DNA of 64,000 bases from an uncultured Curvibacter sp. (GCA_903828535.1 CAIKMN010000031.1:1-64000); one strand, 5' to 3'; positions 46,007-56,817 are shown, counted from the stretch's first letter. The notes: generated by a model not told the origin, from the letters alone. Made by a program: numbers and translations.

Positions 46007-47638
46007 TCAAGCAAACAATTTGGCAGCACTCAGCAGGGTGCGGTAGATGCCCCAGGCCAAGGGCAAGCCCACCACGGCCCAAGCCAAAGCCACGGTCAGC
46101 GGGGCGGTCTTGTGGCGGGACGCGTTGCCGTCCGCCGTGGCTTGGTTGTCGATTGCTTTATCGTGGGCCGTCAGCTTGGCTGCAGCCAGTTCTTCGTCGG
46201 TCATGAACCACTTTTCAGCGACCGGGCGAATGGACCAATTGCAGATCAGGCCAATCACCAACATGCCCACCAAGATGTACATGGTTTGGTTGTAAACCTG
46301 GTTGCGGGGCAAGCCCAAACCGAGTTGGTATTCGCGCATGTAGTTCACCACCACAGGGCCCAAAATGCCGGCGGTGGACCAAGCGGTCAATAAGCGGCCA
46401 TGAATCGCGCCGACAAACTGGGTGCCGAAAAGGTCAGCCAAATAAGCGGGCACCGTCGCAAAGCCACCGCCGTACATGCTCAAAATAATGCAGAAAGCGC
46501 CTACAAATAAAGTGATCGACAGCACCGCGGCGCTGCTGGGCACGCTGGCATACAGCAAACCACCCAGCACAAAAAACACAGTGTAGGTATTTTTTCGGCC
46601 TAATTTATCGGACAGGCTGGCCCAGAAAAAGCGGCCGCCAATGTTGAACAGCGAAATCAAGGCGGTGAACCCTGCGGCCACGCCGGCAATGGCCTTCAAC
46701 TGGGTGGCATCGAGTTGGCTGAATCTGGCGTCCACCCCAATCAAGCTGCCCCCAAACACCTCTTGCAACATCGGTGAAGCCATGCCAATCACCCCAATGC
46801 CAGCGCTCACGTTCATGCACAAGACCATCCACACCAACCAAAACTGCGGAATTTTGAAGACGTTTTTCACGTCGACGCTGCGCGAGGTGATCATGGCGTT
46901 TTGCGTTTGTTGCACCGGTGGGGTCCAACCTGCTGGCTTCCAATTGGAAGCCGGGATACGGTAACCCAAAGCACCGCCCATCATGAAGACGAAATAGACC
47001 AAGGCCATGACGACAAAGGTTTGCGCCACGCCGACGTCGGTGGGTGTGGCAAAGTACTTCATCATGTCAGCGGCCCAAGGCGAACCGATCATCGCGCCGC
47101 CGCCAAAGCCCATGATGGCCATGCCTGTCGCCATACCTCGGCGATCTGGGAACCACTTGATGAGGGTGGAAACAGGGGAGATGTAGCCCAAGCCCAGGCC
47201 AATACCGCCAATCACGCCGGAGCCCAAGAGCATCATCCAAAACTGATGCAGGTGCACGCCCCAGGCCGAGAACAGCATGCCGCCGCACCAGCACAAAGCC
47301 GCCACGACACCGGCTCGGCGTGGACCGACCCGTTCTAGCCAGCCTCCCCAAATGGCCGCGGAAGAACCCAGGAACACAAAGAACAAGGTGTACATCCAAC
47401 CCAACGTCGCAATTTTCCAATTGCAGTTAGAGACAAAGAGTTCTTGCCAAAAAGTGATGTCTGGCGCGCATTTGACGGCGTCAGAAGTGCCCAAGGCTTT
47501 GGACAAGGGGAGCCAAAAAACTGAAAACCCATAGGCCATGCCGATGCACAAATGAATGGCCAAAGCTGCTGGGGGTACAAGCCAACGGTTAAATCCGGGG
47601 CCCGCAATGGTGTTTTCTTTGTCAAGAAACTTGAACAT
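46007..47638 (-). CDS. OFA family MFS transporter (oxalate/formate antiporter type)
   Basis: A 543-aa major facilitator with about 12 membrane helices, a long periplasmic loop after helix 1 and a basic KWFPDRRGMATG motif between helices 4 and 5. GLGLGYISPVSTLIKWFPD is the typical OFA (oxalate:formate antiporter) text. Its place directly upstream of the formate dehydrogenase operon suggests it brings in formate, or exchanges oxalate for formate; no oxalate-decarboxylation gene is nearby, so formate uptake is the simpler reading. Confidence 0.88.
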   Translation of the reverse strand: MFKFLDKENTIAGPGFNRWLVPPAALAIHLCIGMAYGFSVFWLPLSKALGTSDAVKCAPDITFWQELFVSNCNWKIATLGWMYTLFFVFLGSSAAIWGGWLERVGPRRAGVVAALCWCGGMLFSAWGVHLHQFWMMLLGSGVIGGIGLGLGYISPVSTLIKWFPDRRGMATGMAIMGFGGGAMIGSPWAADMMKYFATPTDVGVAQTFVVMALVYFVFMMGGALGYRIPASNWKPAGWTPPVQQTQNAMITSRSVDVKNVFKIPQFWLVWMVLCMNVSAGIGVIGMASPMLQEVFGGSLIGVDARFSQLDATQLKAIAGVAAGFTALISLFNIGGRFFWASLSDKLGRKNTYTVFFVLGGLLYASVPSSAAVLSITLFVGAFCIILSMYGGGFATVPAYLADLFGTQFVGAIHGRLLTAWSTAGILGPVVVNYMREYQLGLGLPRNQVYNQTMYILVGMLVIGLICNWSIRPVAEKWFMTDEELAAAKLTAHDKAIDNQATADGNASRHKTAPLTVALAWAVVGLPLAWGIYRTLLSAAKLFA

Positions 47639-47851
47639 GGAATGCTTCCTTCAATGATGTTGTCGCCGTTTTTGTCTTTTTTTCATCTCGCGCACAGGAT
47701 CGGCACAGTGATTTTGAATCCGCTGTCTCTGCTTGGCAAATTAGAAATAGCTATGCTTGGATTCAAAAAGCTAATCTATCACCCTGATCCCTAAAACGGG
47801 GAGGTGCTGGGTAAGCAATAGAACGTAAGGGTTTAACCTAGCGGTGAGTGG
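47639..47851. other. Intergenic control region between LysR and OFA genes
   Basis: 213 nt upstream of the transporter gene and downstream of the LysR gene. ATTAG at 47741-47745 and CTAAT at 47771-47775 form an interrupted inverted repeat in an AT-rich context, the kind of T-N-A dyad that LysR proteins use, but no single motif is compelling. Confidence 0.35.
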
Positions 47852-48808
47852 TTAAACGAGCTTGAGCGATCCGCTGTGCGAGGCCAGCTGTTTTTGCCAA
47901 AGCGGGTCTTGAGCCAACTGCCAAGCCGCCTGAATGACCCGGCCGGGTTGTTCGGTCGCCTGGCACAGCCAGCCCACCGGGGTCGCCAGTTCAGGCTTGA
48001 CGAGGGGCCGAATTTGCAACTCAGGAATTTGCATCCAAGTCGCGGCCAAAGCGCCGGGCAGAATGGTGGCCATGCTCGCCACTTGCCCCGCCAGCACACT
48101 CACCGACAAGGCAGAAACGGCATTGGTTTCGAGGGCCGCCACGGGCGCCACCCCGGCTTTTTTGAAAGCAGCGTCTATCAGGCTGCGGTTGTGCATCTCG
48201 GGCGTCAGCAAGCAAAGCGGCAACTTGGCGGCCTCGGCCCAAGCCAAGGGCTGGCCCCTGACGGCGCCACCGGCCCGCTTTGAAAGGGATTGGTCATGAC
48301 GACTCAGCAAAAAATAGCGCTCATCAAAATGGTGCAAAGTCTGTAAGCCACGCCCCGCTCGGTCCATATAGCCCAAGCCCAAATCCAAGGTGAGTTGCTC
48401 CAATCCGAGCTCAATGGCCTGTGACGACAAGGCCAAGACCATCGGCTGGATGCCCGGAAACACTTCCCGCAGGTGAACCGCAAAACGAGTGGCAATGGGA
48501 ATGGCCGTGGGCACCGAGCCAATGCGCAGATGGCCTCTGGGTTGATCGACTTGGCTTTGCAACTCCTGCTTGAGCAAGGCGTGTTCTTGCAGCATGAGGC
48601 GGGCCGTGCTCAACACCTGTTCGCCTTCGGCGGTGAAGCCCGAAAACTGACGGGCCCGCTTGACAATCACCACGCCATATTCGGACTCCAAGGCCCGCAA
48701 CGCGTTCGACAGCGCAGGTTGGGTGATGTGGCAAGCCTCCGCCGCCCGCCCAAAATGGCGGTGCTCGCTCAGCGAGACCAAATAGCGGAAAGAGGCCAGC
48801 ACGTTCAT
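47852..48808 (-). CDS. LysR family regulator, probable fds regulator
   Basis: A 318-aa LysR-type regulator. The N-terminal winged helix is typical (LVSLSEHRHFGRAAEACHITQPALSNALRALE), and a two-lobed co-inducer domain follows from about residue 90. It is upstream of the transporter-fds cluster in the same direction. In Cupriavidus a LysR protein, FdsR, controls fdsGBACD from a similar place, so this is a plausible orthologue. Its start is three nt after the mrp stop, which may couple it to mrp transcription as well. Confidence 0.88.
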   Translation of the reverse strand: MNVLASFRYLVSLSEHRHFGRAAEACHITQPALSNALRALESEYGVVIVKRARQFSGFTAEGEQVLSTARLMLQEHALLKQELQSQVDQPRGHLRIGSVPTAIPIATRFAVHLREVFPGIQPMVLALSSQAIELGLEQLTLDLGLGYMDRAGRGLQTLHHFDERYFLLSRHDQSLSKRAGGAVRGQPLAWAEAAKLPLCLLTPEMHNRSLIDAAFKKAGVAPVAALETNAVSALSVSVLAGQVASMATILPGALAATWMQIPELQIRPLVKPELATPVGWLCQATEQPGRVIQAAWQLAQDPLWQKQLASHSGSLKLV

Positions 48809-48811
48809 GGC

Positions 48812-49954
48812 TCAAGTGCCTTGGCTGATTTTGATGGTCGGGAACTTAGACGAAAAATCTTTGGCTTGTTGAGCCACTTTGAGAGCGACTTTGCGCGCCA
48901 AGGTTTTATACAAGCCCGCGACCTCGCTCTGTGGTTCGGCCACCACGGTGGGCATGCCGCTGTCGGCCTGCAAACGAATTTGAATGTCGAGCGGCAATGC
49001 ACCAAGGTAGTTGAGGTTGAAATCGATCGCCATCCTTTGGCCGCCGTCGGCGCCAAAAATGTGCTCCACATGGCCGCACTGGCTGCAGACATGGACAGCC
49101 ATGTTCTCAACGATTCCCAAAATCGGCACACCGACTTTTTCAAACATTTTGATGCCCTTGCGCGCATCGAGCAGCGCAATGTCTTGCGGCGTGGTCACCA
49201 CCACCGCGCCGGTGATGGGCACCCTTTGCGCCAGCGTCAGTTGAATGTCGCCGGTGCCGGGGGGCATGTCGACGATCAAATAATCGAGGTCTTTCCAGTT
49301 GGTTTGACGCAGCAATTGTTCCAGGGCTTGGGTGGCCATGGGACCGCGCCAAATCATGGCTTCGTCTTGGGCCACCAAAAAACCAATCGACATGACCTGG
49401 ACACCGTGCTTCAAGTGCGGCTCCATGGTTTTGCCGTCCAAGGTTTCGGGCTTGCCAGACAAGCCCATCATCATGGGTTGACTGGGGCCATAAATATCGG
49501 CGTCCAACAGGCCCACGCGGGCGCCCTCGGCGGCCAAGGCCAAGGCCAAGTTAACCGCCGTGGTGCTCTTGCCCACGCCACCCTTGCCGGAGGCCACGGC
49601 AATGATGTTGCGGACCTCCGGTAACAAGGGCACGCCGCGCTGCACTGCATGCGGCACGACCCGACTTTTGACCTCGACCTGTGCCTCCATCACGCCGGGC
49701 ACGCCGAGCGCAGCTGCTTTCACTGCCGCCTCCAGAGCGGGCAACAAGGACTTGGCGGGGTAGCCCAATTCGACTTGGATGTGGGCCCGACCTGAGTTCA
49801 ATTGCACCGATTGAATGGCCTTGGCATTTTCATGGGCCAAGCTTTGCCCAGTCAAGGGATCGAGAACCGTTGTCAACGCTTGCTGGAGTGCCTGCAAAGT
49901 GGCGGTGTCGTTTGGGGCGGAAACGGCGGACGAGACGGGGGGCTGAGTGGACAT
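48812..49954 (-). CDS. apbC: Mrp/ApbC iron-sulfur carrier ATPase
   Basis: A 380-aa P-loop scaffold that carries [4Fe-4S] clusters to target enzymes. An N-terminal MIP18-like domain (residues 20-100) is followed by the deviant Walker A ASGKGGVGKST, switch DADIYGPSQP, VDMPPGTGD and the CxxC motif CSQCGH near residue 277. The order mrp beside metG is common in Burkholderiales. Fe-S demand from the neighbouring formate dehydrogenase is an attractive but unproven link. Confidence 0.94.
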   Translation of the reverse strand: MSTQPPVSSAVSAPNDTATLQALQQALTTVLDPLTGQSLAHENAKAIQSVQLNSGRAHIQVELGYPAKSLLPALEAAVKAAALGVPGVMEAQVEVKSRVVPHAVQRGVPLLPEVRNIIAVASGKGGVGKSTTAVNLALALAAEGARVGLLDADIYGPSQPMMMGLSGKPETLDGKTMEPHLKHGVQVMSIGFLVAQDEAMIWRGPMATQALEQLLRQTNWKDLDYLIVDMPPGTGDIQLTLAQRVPITGAVVVTTPQDIALLDARKGIKMFEKVGVPILGIVENMAVHVCSQCGHVEHIFGADGGQRMAIDFNLNYLGALPLDIQIRLQADSGMPTVVAEPQSEVAGLYKTLARKVALKVAQQAKDFSSKFPTIKISQGT

Positions 49955-50175
49955 GGTGTTGAGGCTGCGACTAAAAATCGAGGAAAAAGGGACTCAATGA
50001 GACAGTCAGATTGTTTTAAACAGGCCACCAGTTTAGAGCGAACCCAATGCTTGCCAAGTCTGGCTGGGGATGGGGCCTAAAATCGGCTTGTTACGCTTGT
50101 CACTTGGGGGAATTCCTTCTCCGAGTCTGTCTCCGTTGCCTCTTTGGCTGAACTTCTGAATCCATTGCCTTGCCC

Positions 50176-52272
50176 ATGACCCGCCGCTTGTTTGTCACCA
50201 CCGCCCTCCCCTATGCCAATGGCAACTTCCACATTGGCCACATCATGGAGTACATCCAGGCGGACATTTGGGTGCGCTTTCAGCGCATGCGTGGGAACGA
50301 GGTTCATTTTGTTTGTGCCGACGACGCCCACGGCGCGCCGATCATGATTGCCGCTGAGAAAGCCGGCGTGACACCGCGCCAATTTGTCGACAACATCGCT
50401 GCGGGACGACCTCCTTATTTGCAAGGCTTTCACATCGAATTTGACAACTGGAGCCACACCGACAGCGAGGAAAACCACGCCCTTTGTCGAGAAATTTACT
50501 TGGATTTGCAACAGGCCGGCTTGATTGAAACGCGGGAAATTGAGCAGTTTTTCGACCCCGAAAAAGGCATGTTCCTCCCCGACCGCTTCATCAAAGGGGA
50601 ATGCCCCCAATGCGGCGCCAAAGACCAATACGGCGATAACTGCGAAGTCTGTGGCGCGGTCTATGCGCCCACCGATTTGAAGCACCCTTTCTCGGCCTTG
50701 AGCGGCGCCACACCGGTACTCAAAACCAGCCAGCATTATTTTTTCAAGCTGTCCGATCCCCGCTGCGCCGCCTTTTTGAAGCAGTGGACGCAAGACGGCA
50801 AGTTGCAACCCGAGGTGGCCAACAAAATCAAAGAGTGGTTCGAGCCCAAGAAAGACGAGAACGGCCAGCCTTTGAGCCAAGCCGACTCCGGCTTGTCCGA
50901 CTGGGACATTTCCCGCGACGCCCCTTATTTCGGCATTGAAATTCCAGGCGCTCCGGGCAAGTATTTTTATGTCTGGTTTGACGCCCCCATCGGTTACTTG
51001 GCCTCATTGAAGAACCTCATGACGCGCCGGGGTGAGGACTTCGACGCCTTCATGGTCGACCCTTTGGTCGAGCAATACCATTTCATTGGCAAAGACATCG
51101 TGACCTTCCACACGCTGTTTTGGCCCGCCGTGTTGCACTTCGCCAAGCGCAAGGAACCCAACAACATTTTTGTGCATGGCCACCTGACGGTGAACGGTGA
51201 AAAAATGAGCAAGAGCCGAGGCAACGGCATTGACCCACTCAAGTACCTGAGCCTGGGCATGAACCCCGAGTGGCTGCGCTACTACATTGCCGCCAAATTG
51301 AATGCCCACGTTGAAGACGCCGACTTCAACACCAGCGACTTTGTGACCCGCGTCAACAGCGATTTGGTAGGCAAATACATCAACATCGCCAGCCGAGCGG
51401 CCGGCTTTTTGACCAAACGATTCAACGGCCAACTTGGCAAGGTGTCGGCCGATGGCCAGGCCTTGTTGACCCAACTACAAGCGGGCATCACGCCCATTGC
51501 CGCGTCATTTGAAGCGCGCGAATACGGCAAAGCCCTGCGCGACACCATGCTTTTGGCCGACCGCGTCAACGAGTATGTTGACCAAAACAAACCGTGGGAA
51601 TTGGCTAAGCAAGAAGGCCAAGAAGCCCGTTTGCACGATGTCTGTACGGCCTGTATTGAAGCCTTCCGCCTTTTGACCTTGGTCCTCAAACCCGTGCTGC
51701 CGTCTTTGGCGCAACAGGTGGAAGCGTTCTTGAACATCGCGCCCATGCGCTTTACCGATGCCAACCACTTGCTGGGCGAGGGCCACGCCATCCAGCCCTA
51801 CCAGCACCTGATGCAGCGGGTCGACCCCAAACACATCGAGGCCTTGTTTGAAGCGCCCCCCGCCTTGGCAGCAGCGTCAGAAAAGGCCGAACCCACCGAA
51901 TCGACCTTGCCCGGCGGCGAGGCCATCTCCCCCTCCATCACCATCGATGACTTTGCCAAGGTGGATTTGCGCATCGCCAAAATCGTCGCTTGCGAAGCCG
52001 TGGAGGGCTCCACAAAATTGCTGCGCCTCAGCCTGGACGCCGGCGAGGGGCGTCTGCGCAATGTATTCAGTGGCATCGCCAGCGCCTACAAGCCTGAGCA
52101 ACTGGTGGGCCAACTCACCGTGCTGGTGGCGAACTTGGCACCTCGAAAAATGAAATTTGGCGTCAGCGAAGGGATGGTGCTGGCCGCCAGCCACGCCGAT
52201 GACAAAGCCCATCCTGGCATTTACGTCTTAACGCCATGGCCTGGGGCTCAGCCTGGCATGCGGATCGGCTAG
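50176..52272 (+). CDS. metG: Methionyl-tRNA synthetase
   Basis: A 698-aa class I synthetase of the long, dimeric type. The HIGH motif is in [11 protein letters not shown] (residues 12-22), the zinc knuckle has [18 protein letters not shown], and KMSKS lies in [11 protein letters not shown]. The C-terminal 110 residues form a Trbp111/EMAP-type tRNA-binding domain ([17 protein letters not shown]). I take the ATG at 50176; a TTG two codons earlier is less likely. It is divergent from mrp across a 221-nt gap in which I see no other gene. Confidence 0.97.
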   Translation: MTRRLFVTTALPYANGNFHIGHIMEYIQADIWVRFQRMRGNEVHFVCADDAHGAPIMIAAEKAGVTPRQFVDNIAAGRPPYLQGFHIEFDNWSHTDSEENHALCREIYLDLQQAGLIETREIEQFFDPEKGMFLPDRFIKGECPQCGAKDQYGDNCEVCGAVYAPTDLKHPFSALSGATPVLKTSQHYFFKLSDPRCAAFLKQWTQDGKLQPEVANKIKEWFEPKKDENGQPLSQADSGLSDWDISRDAPYFGIEIPGAPGKYFYVWFDAPIGYLASLKNLMTRRGEDFDAFMVDPLVEQYHFIGKDIVTFHTLFWPAVLHFAKRKEPNNIFVHGHLTVNGEKMSKSRGNGIDPLKYLSLGMNPEWLRYYIAAKLNAHVEDADFNTSDFVTRVNSDLVGKYINIASRAAGFLTKRFNGQLGKVSADGQALLTQLQAGITPIAASFEAREYGKALRDTMLLADRVNEYVDQNKPWELAKQEGQEARLHDVCTACIEAFRLLTLVLKPVLPSLAQQVEAFLNIAPMRFTDANHLLGEGHAIQPYQHLMQRVDPKHIEALFEAPPALAAASEKAEPTESTLPGGEAISPSITIDDFAKVDLRIAKIVACEAVEGSTKLLRLSLDAGEGRLRNVFSGIASAYKPEQLVGQLTVLVANLAPRKMKFGVSEGMVLAASHADDKAHPGIYVLTPWPGAQPGMRIG

Positions 52273-52303
52273 GAAGCCCTTTTAAAACGCACCCTATTTT
52301 TCT

Positions 52304-54025
52304 ATGAACTGGCCCCTTGCCCACTTCCACCCCCGGTTGATAGACAGTCTGAAGCACTACTCTCGGTTGCGCTTTTTCAAAGACTTGGGCGCGGGTGTCA
52401 CCGTGGGCGTGGTGGCGTTGCCCTTGGCCATGGCCTTTGCCATCGCCAGTGGCTTGCCCCCCTCAGCGGGACTTTGGACCGCGATCATTGGGGGGGGCTT
52501 GGTGTCTTTGCTGGGCGGCTCGAGCGTCCAAATTGGCGGACCTGCCGGTGCCTTCATTGTGGTGGTTTACAGCATCATCGAGCACCATGGCGTGGCCAAT
52601 TTACTGCTCTCGACCGTGTTGGCGGGCCTGGTGCTGTTCGCCATGGGCCTGCTGCGTTTGGGTTCTTTGGTGCGTTTTGTGCCGGTCAGCATCATTGTGG
52701 GCTTCACCAATGGGATCGCTGTATTGATTGCTTTGTCGCAACTCAAAGACCTGCTGGGTTTGCAAATTCAGCACATGCCCGCTGAATTTTTCGCCGTCCT
52801 TCAAGCCTTGTTCACCCATTTGAACAGCTTTAACCCTTGGGCCTTGGCACTGGGTTTGGGGAGTTTTTTAGGATTGCTTTTTTGGTCAAAATTAGGGGGA
52901 CCTAACCCAGCGCAGACAGCCAAATTGCGTGAACTTTTGGGTGATTTACCTGGCTTCAGAGGGACTGCCAACACCCTGCAACGCTTGCCCGGTCCGGTGG
53001 TCGCCTTGTTCAGCCTGACTGCCTTGGCCTGGTGGTTTGAGTTGCCTGTGGACACCATTGGCAGTCGCTTTGGCAGCATTCCGAGTGGCCTGCCGGCCTT
53101 TGCTTGGCCTGATATATCTTGGGGCAGCGCCCGCAACCTGGTTGCGCCCACCTTGACCTTGGCCCTGCTGGGGGCGGTTGAGTCTTTGCTTTGCGCCCGT
53201 GTCGCAGACCAAATGGTCGACCCCCACACCGACCCCAGTTACCACCTCAAACGCCACGATCCCAATCAAGAGCTGATGGCGCAAGGGGTGGCCAATTTCG
53301 TCACGCCGTTTTTTGGCGGTATGCCTGTCACCGGCACGATTGCCAGGACCGTGACCAATTTGCGCGCCGGCGCCACCAGCCCGGTCTCTGGCGTGATCCA
53401 TTCACTGACCTTGGCCGCGATTGTGTTGCTCGCCGCGCCCTTGGCGATGCACATTCCTTTGGCGGTGTTGTCGGGCATCTTGTTGTCAGTGGCTTGGAAC
53501 ATGGGCGAGTGGCACGCCTTTGTTGACCAGCGCGCTTATTCTTTGCACTACAAACTGCTGTTGCTGGGCACCTTTGTTCTCACTGTGGTGCTCGATTTGA
53601 CCGTCGCCATGGAAGTCGGCCTGGGCTTGTCCTGCTTGCTGTTTGTGCGCCGCATGGGCTCCTTGTTCGAAGTGCGCGCCAAAGCGAACCCTCCCGCCTT
53701 GGACAACACCTCCGACACGCCCCGTCTCCAACAATTCGATCTTTATGGCGCACTGTTTTTTGCAGCGGTTCACCGCATCGACGAGTTGATTGAGAAAGTC
53801 ACACCCAACACCACTTTTTTATTGGATGCGCACCAACTCATCAACTTGGACACGTCGGGCATTGATGCGCTGCGGCAATTAAACCAAAACCTGATTCAGC
53901 AAGGCGGCTCCTTGCGCATTGTTCGCCTTCAAACCCAGCCCATGAGCCTGATGCAACGCTCGGGCTTAGCCCAAGAACTTTCTGAATGCAGTGCAGAATC
54001 GACGCCTGAATTCGCAGCAGAATAA
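52304..54025 (+). CDS. SulP family anion transporter with STAS domain
   Basis: A 573-aa SLC26/SulP transporter. About 12-14 membrane segments (residues 25-440) include the family text LPLAMAFAIASGLPPSAGLWTAIIGG and GGMPVTGTIARTVTNLRAGA. A C-terminal STAS domain (about 475-565, DTSGIDALRQLN) follows. Relatives transport sulfate, bicarbonate or dicarboxylates; which applies here cannot be read. It begins 31 nt after metG in the same direction. Confidence 0.92.
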   Translation: MNWPLAHFHPRLIDSLKHYSRLRFFKDLGAGVTVGVVALPLAMAFAIASGLPPSAGLWTAIIGGGLVSLLGGSSVQIGGPAGAFIVVVYSIIEHHGVANLLLSTVLAGLVLFAMGLLRLGSLVRFVPVSIIVGFTNGIAVLIALSQLKDLLGLQIQHMPAEFFAVLQALFTHLNSFNPWALALGLGSFLGLLFWSKLGGPNPAQTAKLRELLGDLPGFRGTANTLQRLPGPVVALFSLTALAWWFELPVDTIGSRFGSIPSGLPAFAWPDISWGSARNLVAPTLTLALLGAVESLLCARVADQMVDPHTDPSYHLKRHDPNQELMAQGVANFVTPFFGGMPVTGTIARTVTNLRAGATSPVSGVIHSLTLAAIVLLAAPLAMHIPLAVLSGILLSVAWNMGEWHAFVDQRAYSLHYKLLLLGTFVLTVVLDLTVAMEVGLGLSCLLFVRRMGSLFEVRAKANPPALDNTSDTPRLQQFDLYGALFFAAVHRIDELIEKVTPNTTFLLDAHQLINLDTSGIDALRQLNQNLIQQGGSLRIVRLQTQPMSLMQRSGLAQELSECSAESTPEFAAE

Positions 54026-54053
54026 AATAAACCCTTCTTCCCGAGGAATCTAC

Positions 54054-54266
54054 ATGCCTTTCTTTCGCCGCCCCGATTACGCCTCTGAAACGACTCAGTT
54101 TTTGCATTCCTTGGCAGAGAAAAACCCCCATTTGCCTGCCGAACAACTGGCTGGGCGTGCCTTGCTGTGGGACAAGGCCATTGACCCGCAACTTCAAGCC
54201 GAATTCAAGGCCGGCCGGGTGGATCAAACGCCTTATGTTTACATCCCGAAAAAGCAAGCCGCCTGA
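54054..54266 (+). CDS. Small DUF3460 family protein
   Basis: A 70-aa protein of a family found across betaproteobacteria, usually beside panC or scpA. The ATG at 54054 is preceded by GAGGA (54043-54047). Characteristic text: SETTQFLHSLAEKNPHLPAEQ and a basic C-terminal P-Y-V-Y-I-P-K-K-Q. No enzymatic motif. Its place between sulP and scpA fits the usual neighbourhood. Confidence 0.85.
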   Translation: MPFFRRPDYASETTQFLHSLAEKNPHLPAEQLAGRALLWDKAIDPQLQAEFKAGRVDQTPYVYIPKKQAA

Positions 54267-54342
54267 GCAACTTGATGCGGCGTCATCCAGCCCAACCGAC
54301 TTTGCGATTTAGCCCGCGATTCTCAGGGTCGAGGTCACCGAA

Positions 54343-55167
54343 ATGACCGCAATGGCCGAGATGGGCGCAGAAACCACCGTCGTCGACCACGTGGCCGTGG
54401 CGCGCCTTTACGGCGAGCCGCTGTTCAACCTGCCCAATGACCTTTACATCCCACCGGACGCGCTGGAGGTTTTTTTAGAGGCTTTTGAGGGGCCGCTCGA
54501 TCTGCTGCTTTATTTGATCCGAAAGCAAAACTTCAACATCCTCGACATTCCGATGGCGAGCGTGACGCGCCAGTACTTGGTCTATGTGGACGAAATTCGC
54601 AACCACAATTTGGAGTTGGCTGCCGAATACCTGTTGATGGCGGCGATGCTGATTGAAATTAAGTCGCGCATGCTGTTACCCCCTAAAAAGGTGGCCGAGG
54701 GGGTGGAGGCCGAAGACCCCCGCGCCGAGTTGGTGCGCCGCTTGCTTGAATACGAGCAAATGAAATTGGCCTCCACGCACCTGAACGCCTTGCCCCAAGA
54801 CGGCCGAGATTTTTTACGCGCCCAAGTGGTGATCGAGCAAAGCCTGACGCCGCGTTTTCCCGACGTCAATGTGCTCGACTTACAAAGCGCTTGGCAAGAT
54901 ATTTTGAAGCGCGCCAAGTTGGTTCAGCATCACAAAATTACCCGTGAAGAACTGAGCGTTCGGGATTACATGAGCCGCTTGTTGCGACAGTTGCAAGGGC
55001 AAAAATTTGTCGAATTCGAAAACCTATTTGACCCCGAGCAAGGCAGCACCGTGCTGGTGGTGACCTTTATCGCCCTGCTCGAACTCGCCAAAGAAACGCT
55101 CATCGAAATTACCCAGGCCGAGGCGTTTGCGCCCATCTATGTGCGCTTGTCTTACACGCCCGTCTAA
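54343..55167 (+). CDS. scpA: Segregation and condensation protein ScpA
   Basis: A 274-aa kleisin that links the SMC heads and ScpB. The N-terminal helical domain contains FEGPLDLLLYLIRKQNFNI near residue 48 and AAEYLLMAAMLIEIKSRMLLP near 91; the C-terminal winged helix ends in the TFIALLELAKE helix. The first 20 residues are unconserved, so the real start could also be the ATG a few codons later. No scpB or smc is in the window. Confidence 0.94.
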   Translation: MTAMAEMGAETTVVDHVAVARLYGEPLFNLPNDLYIPPDALEVFLEAFEGPLDLLLYLIRKQNFNILDIPMASVTRQYLVYVDEIRNHNLELAAEYLLMAAMLIEIKSRMLLPPKKVAEGVEAEDPRAELVRRLLEYEQMKLASTHLNALPQDGRDFLRAQVVIEQSLTPRFPDVNVLDLQSAWQDILKRAKLVQHHKITREELSVRDYMSRLLRQLQGQKFVEFENLFDPEQGSTVLVVTFIALLELAKETLIEITQAEAFAPIYVRLSYTPV

Positions 55168-55170
55168 TTT

Positions 55171-56157
55171 TCAAGCGCCGCTGCGCTCCGCCTTGGGGCC
55201 TCGTCCCATCAACCGCGCCACGGCCTCATGGGGCTGGCATTGGCCCTCGAGCAGGGCCAAAACAGCCTGCGAAATCGGCATGTCCACCCCCAAGGCCACA
55301 GACCGTGCGACCACCGTGCGGGCGCTGTAAACCCCTTCAGCGACATGGCCCAAAGAGGCCAAGGCTTGGTCCAGGCTTTGGCCTTGCGCCAAGAGCAAGC
55401 CCACCTGACGGTTCCGGCTCAAATCGCCAGTGGCGGTCAATACCAAATCGCCCAGGCCTGATAAACCCATGAAGGTTTCAGTTTGAGCGCCCAAAGCCAA
55501 GCCCAAGCGGGTCATTTCAGCCAAGCCACGGGTAATCAAGGCCGCGCGTGCGTTGAGCCCTAAAGACAGGCCATCGCACAGGCCCGTGGCAATGGCCAAT
55601 ACGTTTTTGACGGCACCGCCGACTTCAACGCCGATCAAGTCTCCACTGGCGTAAACACGCAACTGGGCGCTGTGCAAGGCGTTGACCATCAAGTCTCTCA
55701 GGTGGGCGTCTGCGGCGGCGGCCACCAAGGCGGTGGGCAATCCCAAGGCCACTTCTTTGGCAAAGCTAGGGCCACTCAAGGCGCCTACTTGGCGCTTTGG
55801 GGCGACTTGGGCCGCCAATTCGTGGCCCAAACAGCCGCCGGCTTCAAACCCTTTGCACAGCCACGCCACTGGAGCGGATTGATCGGCCAAGGCGCTGAGG
55901 GTTTCTCTCAAGGCGGCCATGGGCGTGCCAATGACCACCAAGTCGGCACCTTGGACAGCCGCCAAGAGGGAACCCGAGGCCAGTTTCAGCCCGTCAGGAA
56001 AAAGAATCTGAGGCAGGTAACGGGCATTCACCCGTTCGGCGTTCATCTGTGCGATTTGCGCGGCGTCTCGACCCCACAGCGTGACGTCATGGGTGCGCGC
56101 AGCGGCGATGGCCAAGGACGTGCCCCATGCGCCAGCGCCCAAAAAAGCCAGCTTCAT
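55171..56157 (-). CDS. gpsA: Glycerol-3-phosphate dehydrogenase [NAD(P)+]
   Basis: A 328-aa biosynthetic GPDH that makes sn-glycerol-3-phosphate for phospholipids. The nucleotide-binding motif is [10 protein letters not shown] at residue 7, with the SGPSFAKEV loop, the catalytic Lys region V-G-G-A-V-K-N and [10 protein letters not shown]. It overlaps nothing but follows secB by 15 nt; grxC-secB-gpsA order on this strand is the standard proteobacterial cluster. The gene ends 4 nt from the convergent scpA stop. Confidence 0.96.
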   Translation of the reverse strand: MKLAFLGAGAWGTSLAIAAARTHDVTLWGRDAAQIAQMNAERVNARYLPQILFPDGLKLASGSLLAAVQGADLVVIGTPMAALRETLSALADQSAPVAWLCKGFEAGGCLGHELAAQVAPKRQVGALSGPSFAKEVALGLPTALVAAAADAHLRDLMVNALHSAQLRVYASGDLIGVEVGGAVKNVLAIATGLCDGLSLGLNARAALITRGLAEMTRLGLALGAQTETFMGLSGLGDLVLTATGDLSRNRQVGLLLAQGQSLDQALASLGHVAEGVYSARTVVARSVALGVDMPISQAVLALLEGQCQPHEAVARLMGRGPKAERSGA

Positions 56158-56172
56158 GTCAATTCAAAGGCG

Positions 56173-56667
56173 TCAGTTGACGGTGGTGGTGTCGGCCGAC
56201 TGAACCGCCGCGTTTTGCGCCTGTTGTTGCTCGTACATGGCTTGGAAGTTGATCTCGGCCAAATGCACGGGCGGGAAGCCACCCCGCTGCACCACGTCGG
56301 CGACATTGCCACGCAAATAAGGGTAGACGATTTGGGGGCAAGCCACGCCAAGGATCGGGCCCATTTGCTCGTCGGGGATGTTGCGCACTTCAAAAATGCC
56401 CGCTTGTTTGGCTTCAATCAGGAAAACTGTTTTATCGTTGATTTTGGTGTGCACATTGGCCGTCACCGTAACTTCAAAGACGCCTTCAGCCACGACTTGG
56501 GTGTCCACGCTCAATTGGATGTCCACACTGGGCTGCGTCTGTTCCAGAAGGATGGCCGGCGAATTGGGCTGTTCCAATGACAGGTCTTTGAGGTAGACGC
56601 GCTGGATTTGGAACACGGGGTTGTTGTCGCTGGTGTTGGTGGAATTGGTGGAATTGCTGTCGGCCAT
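56173..56667 (-). CDS. secB: Protein-export chaperone SecB
   Basis: A 164-aa tetrameric chaperone that holds preproteins for SecA. Conserved blocks: [18 protein letters not shown] (residues 17-34), E-V-T-V-T-A-N-V and [32 protein letters not shown]-type text near 110-130. A Ser/Thr/Asn-rich leader of 15 residues precedes the core. Gene order with grxC upstream and gpsA downstream supports the call. Confidence 0.96.
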   Translation of the reverse strand: MADSNSTNSTNTSDNNPVFQIQRVYLKDLSLEQPNSPAILLEQTQPSVDIQLSVDTQVVAEGVFEVTVTANVHTKINDKTVFLIEAKQAGIFEVRNIPDEQMGPILGVACPQIVYPYLRGNVADVVQRGGFPPVHLAEINFQAMYEQQQAQNAAVQSADTTTVN

Positions 56668-56817
56668 GAAACGCTTTCGATCGAAAAAAAGACCAGCCCA
56701 ATACCCAATAAGCCTAAGAGGCCAAGAAGCCCAAGAAGCCTGAGTACTGTTCTGCTGGTGGAGTTAAAAAATGAATTATGTCAGTTGTCTAAGACATCAG
56801 TCTGGCAGGGCGGAGAT

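Noticed and set aside
48473-49624. Long plus-strand open frame across lysR and mrp
   Set aside because: Antisense to two well-supported genes and without recognisable domains.
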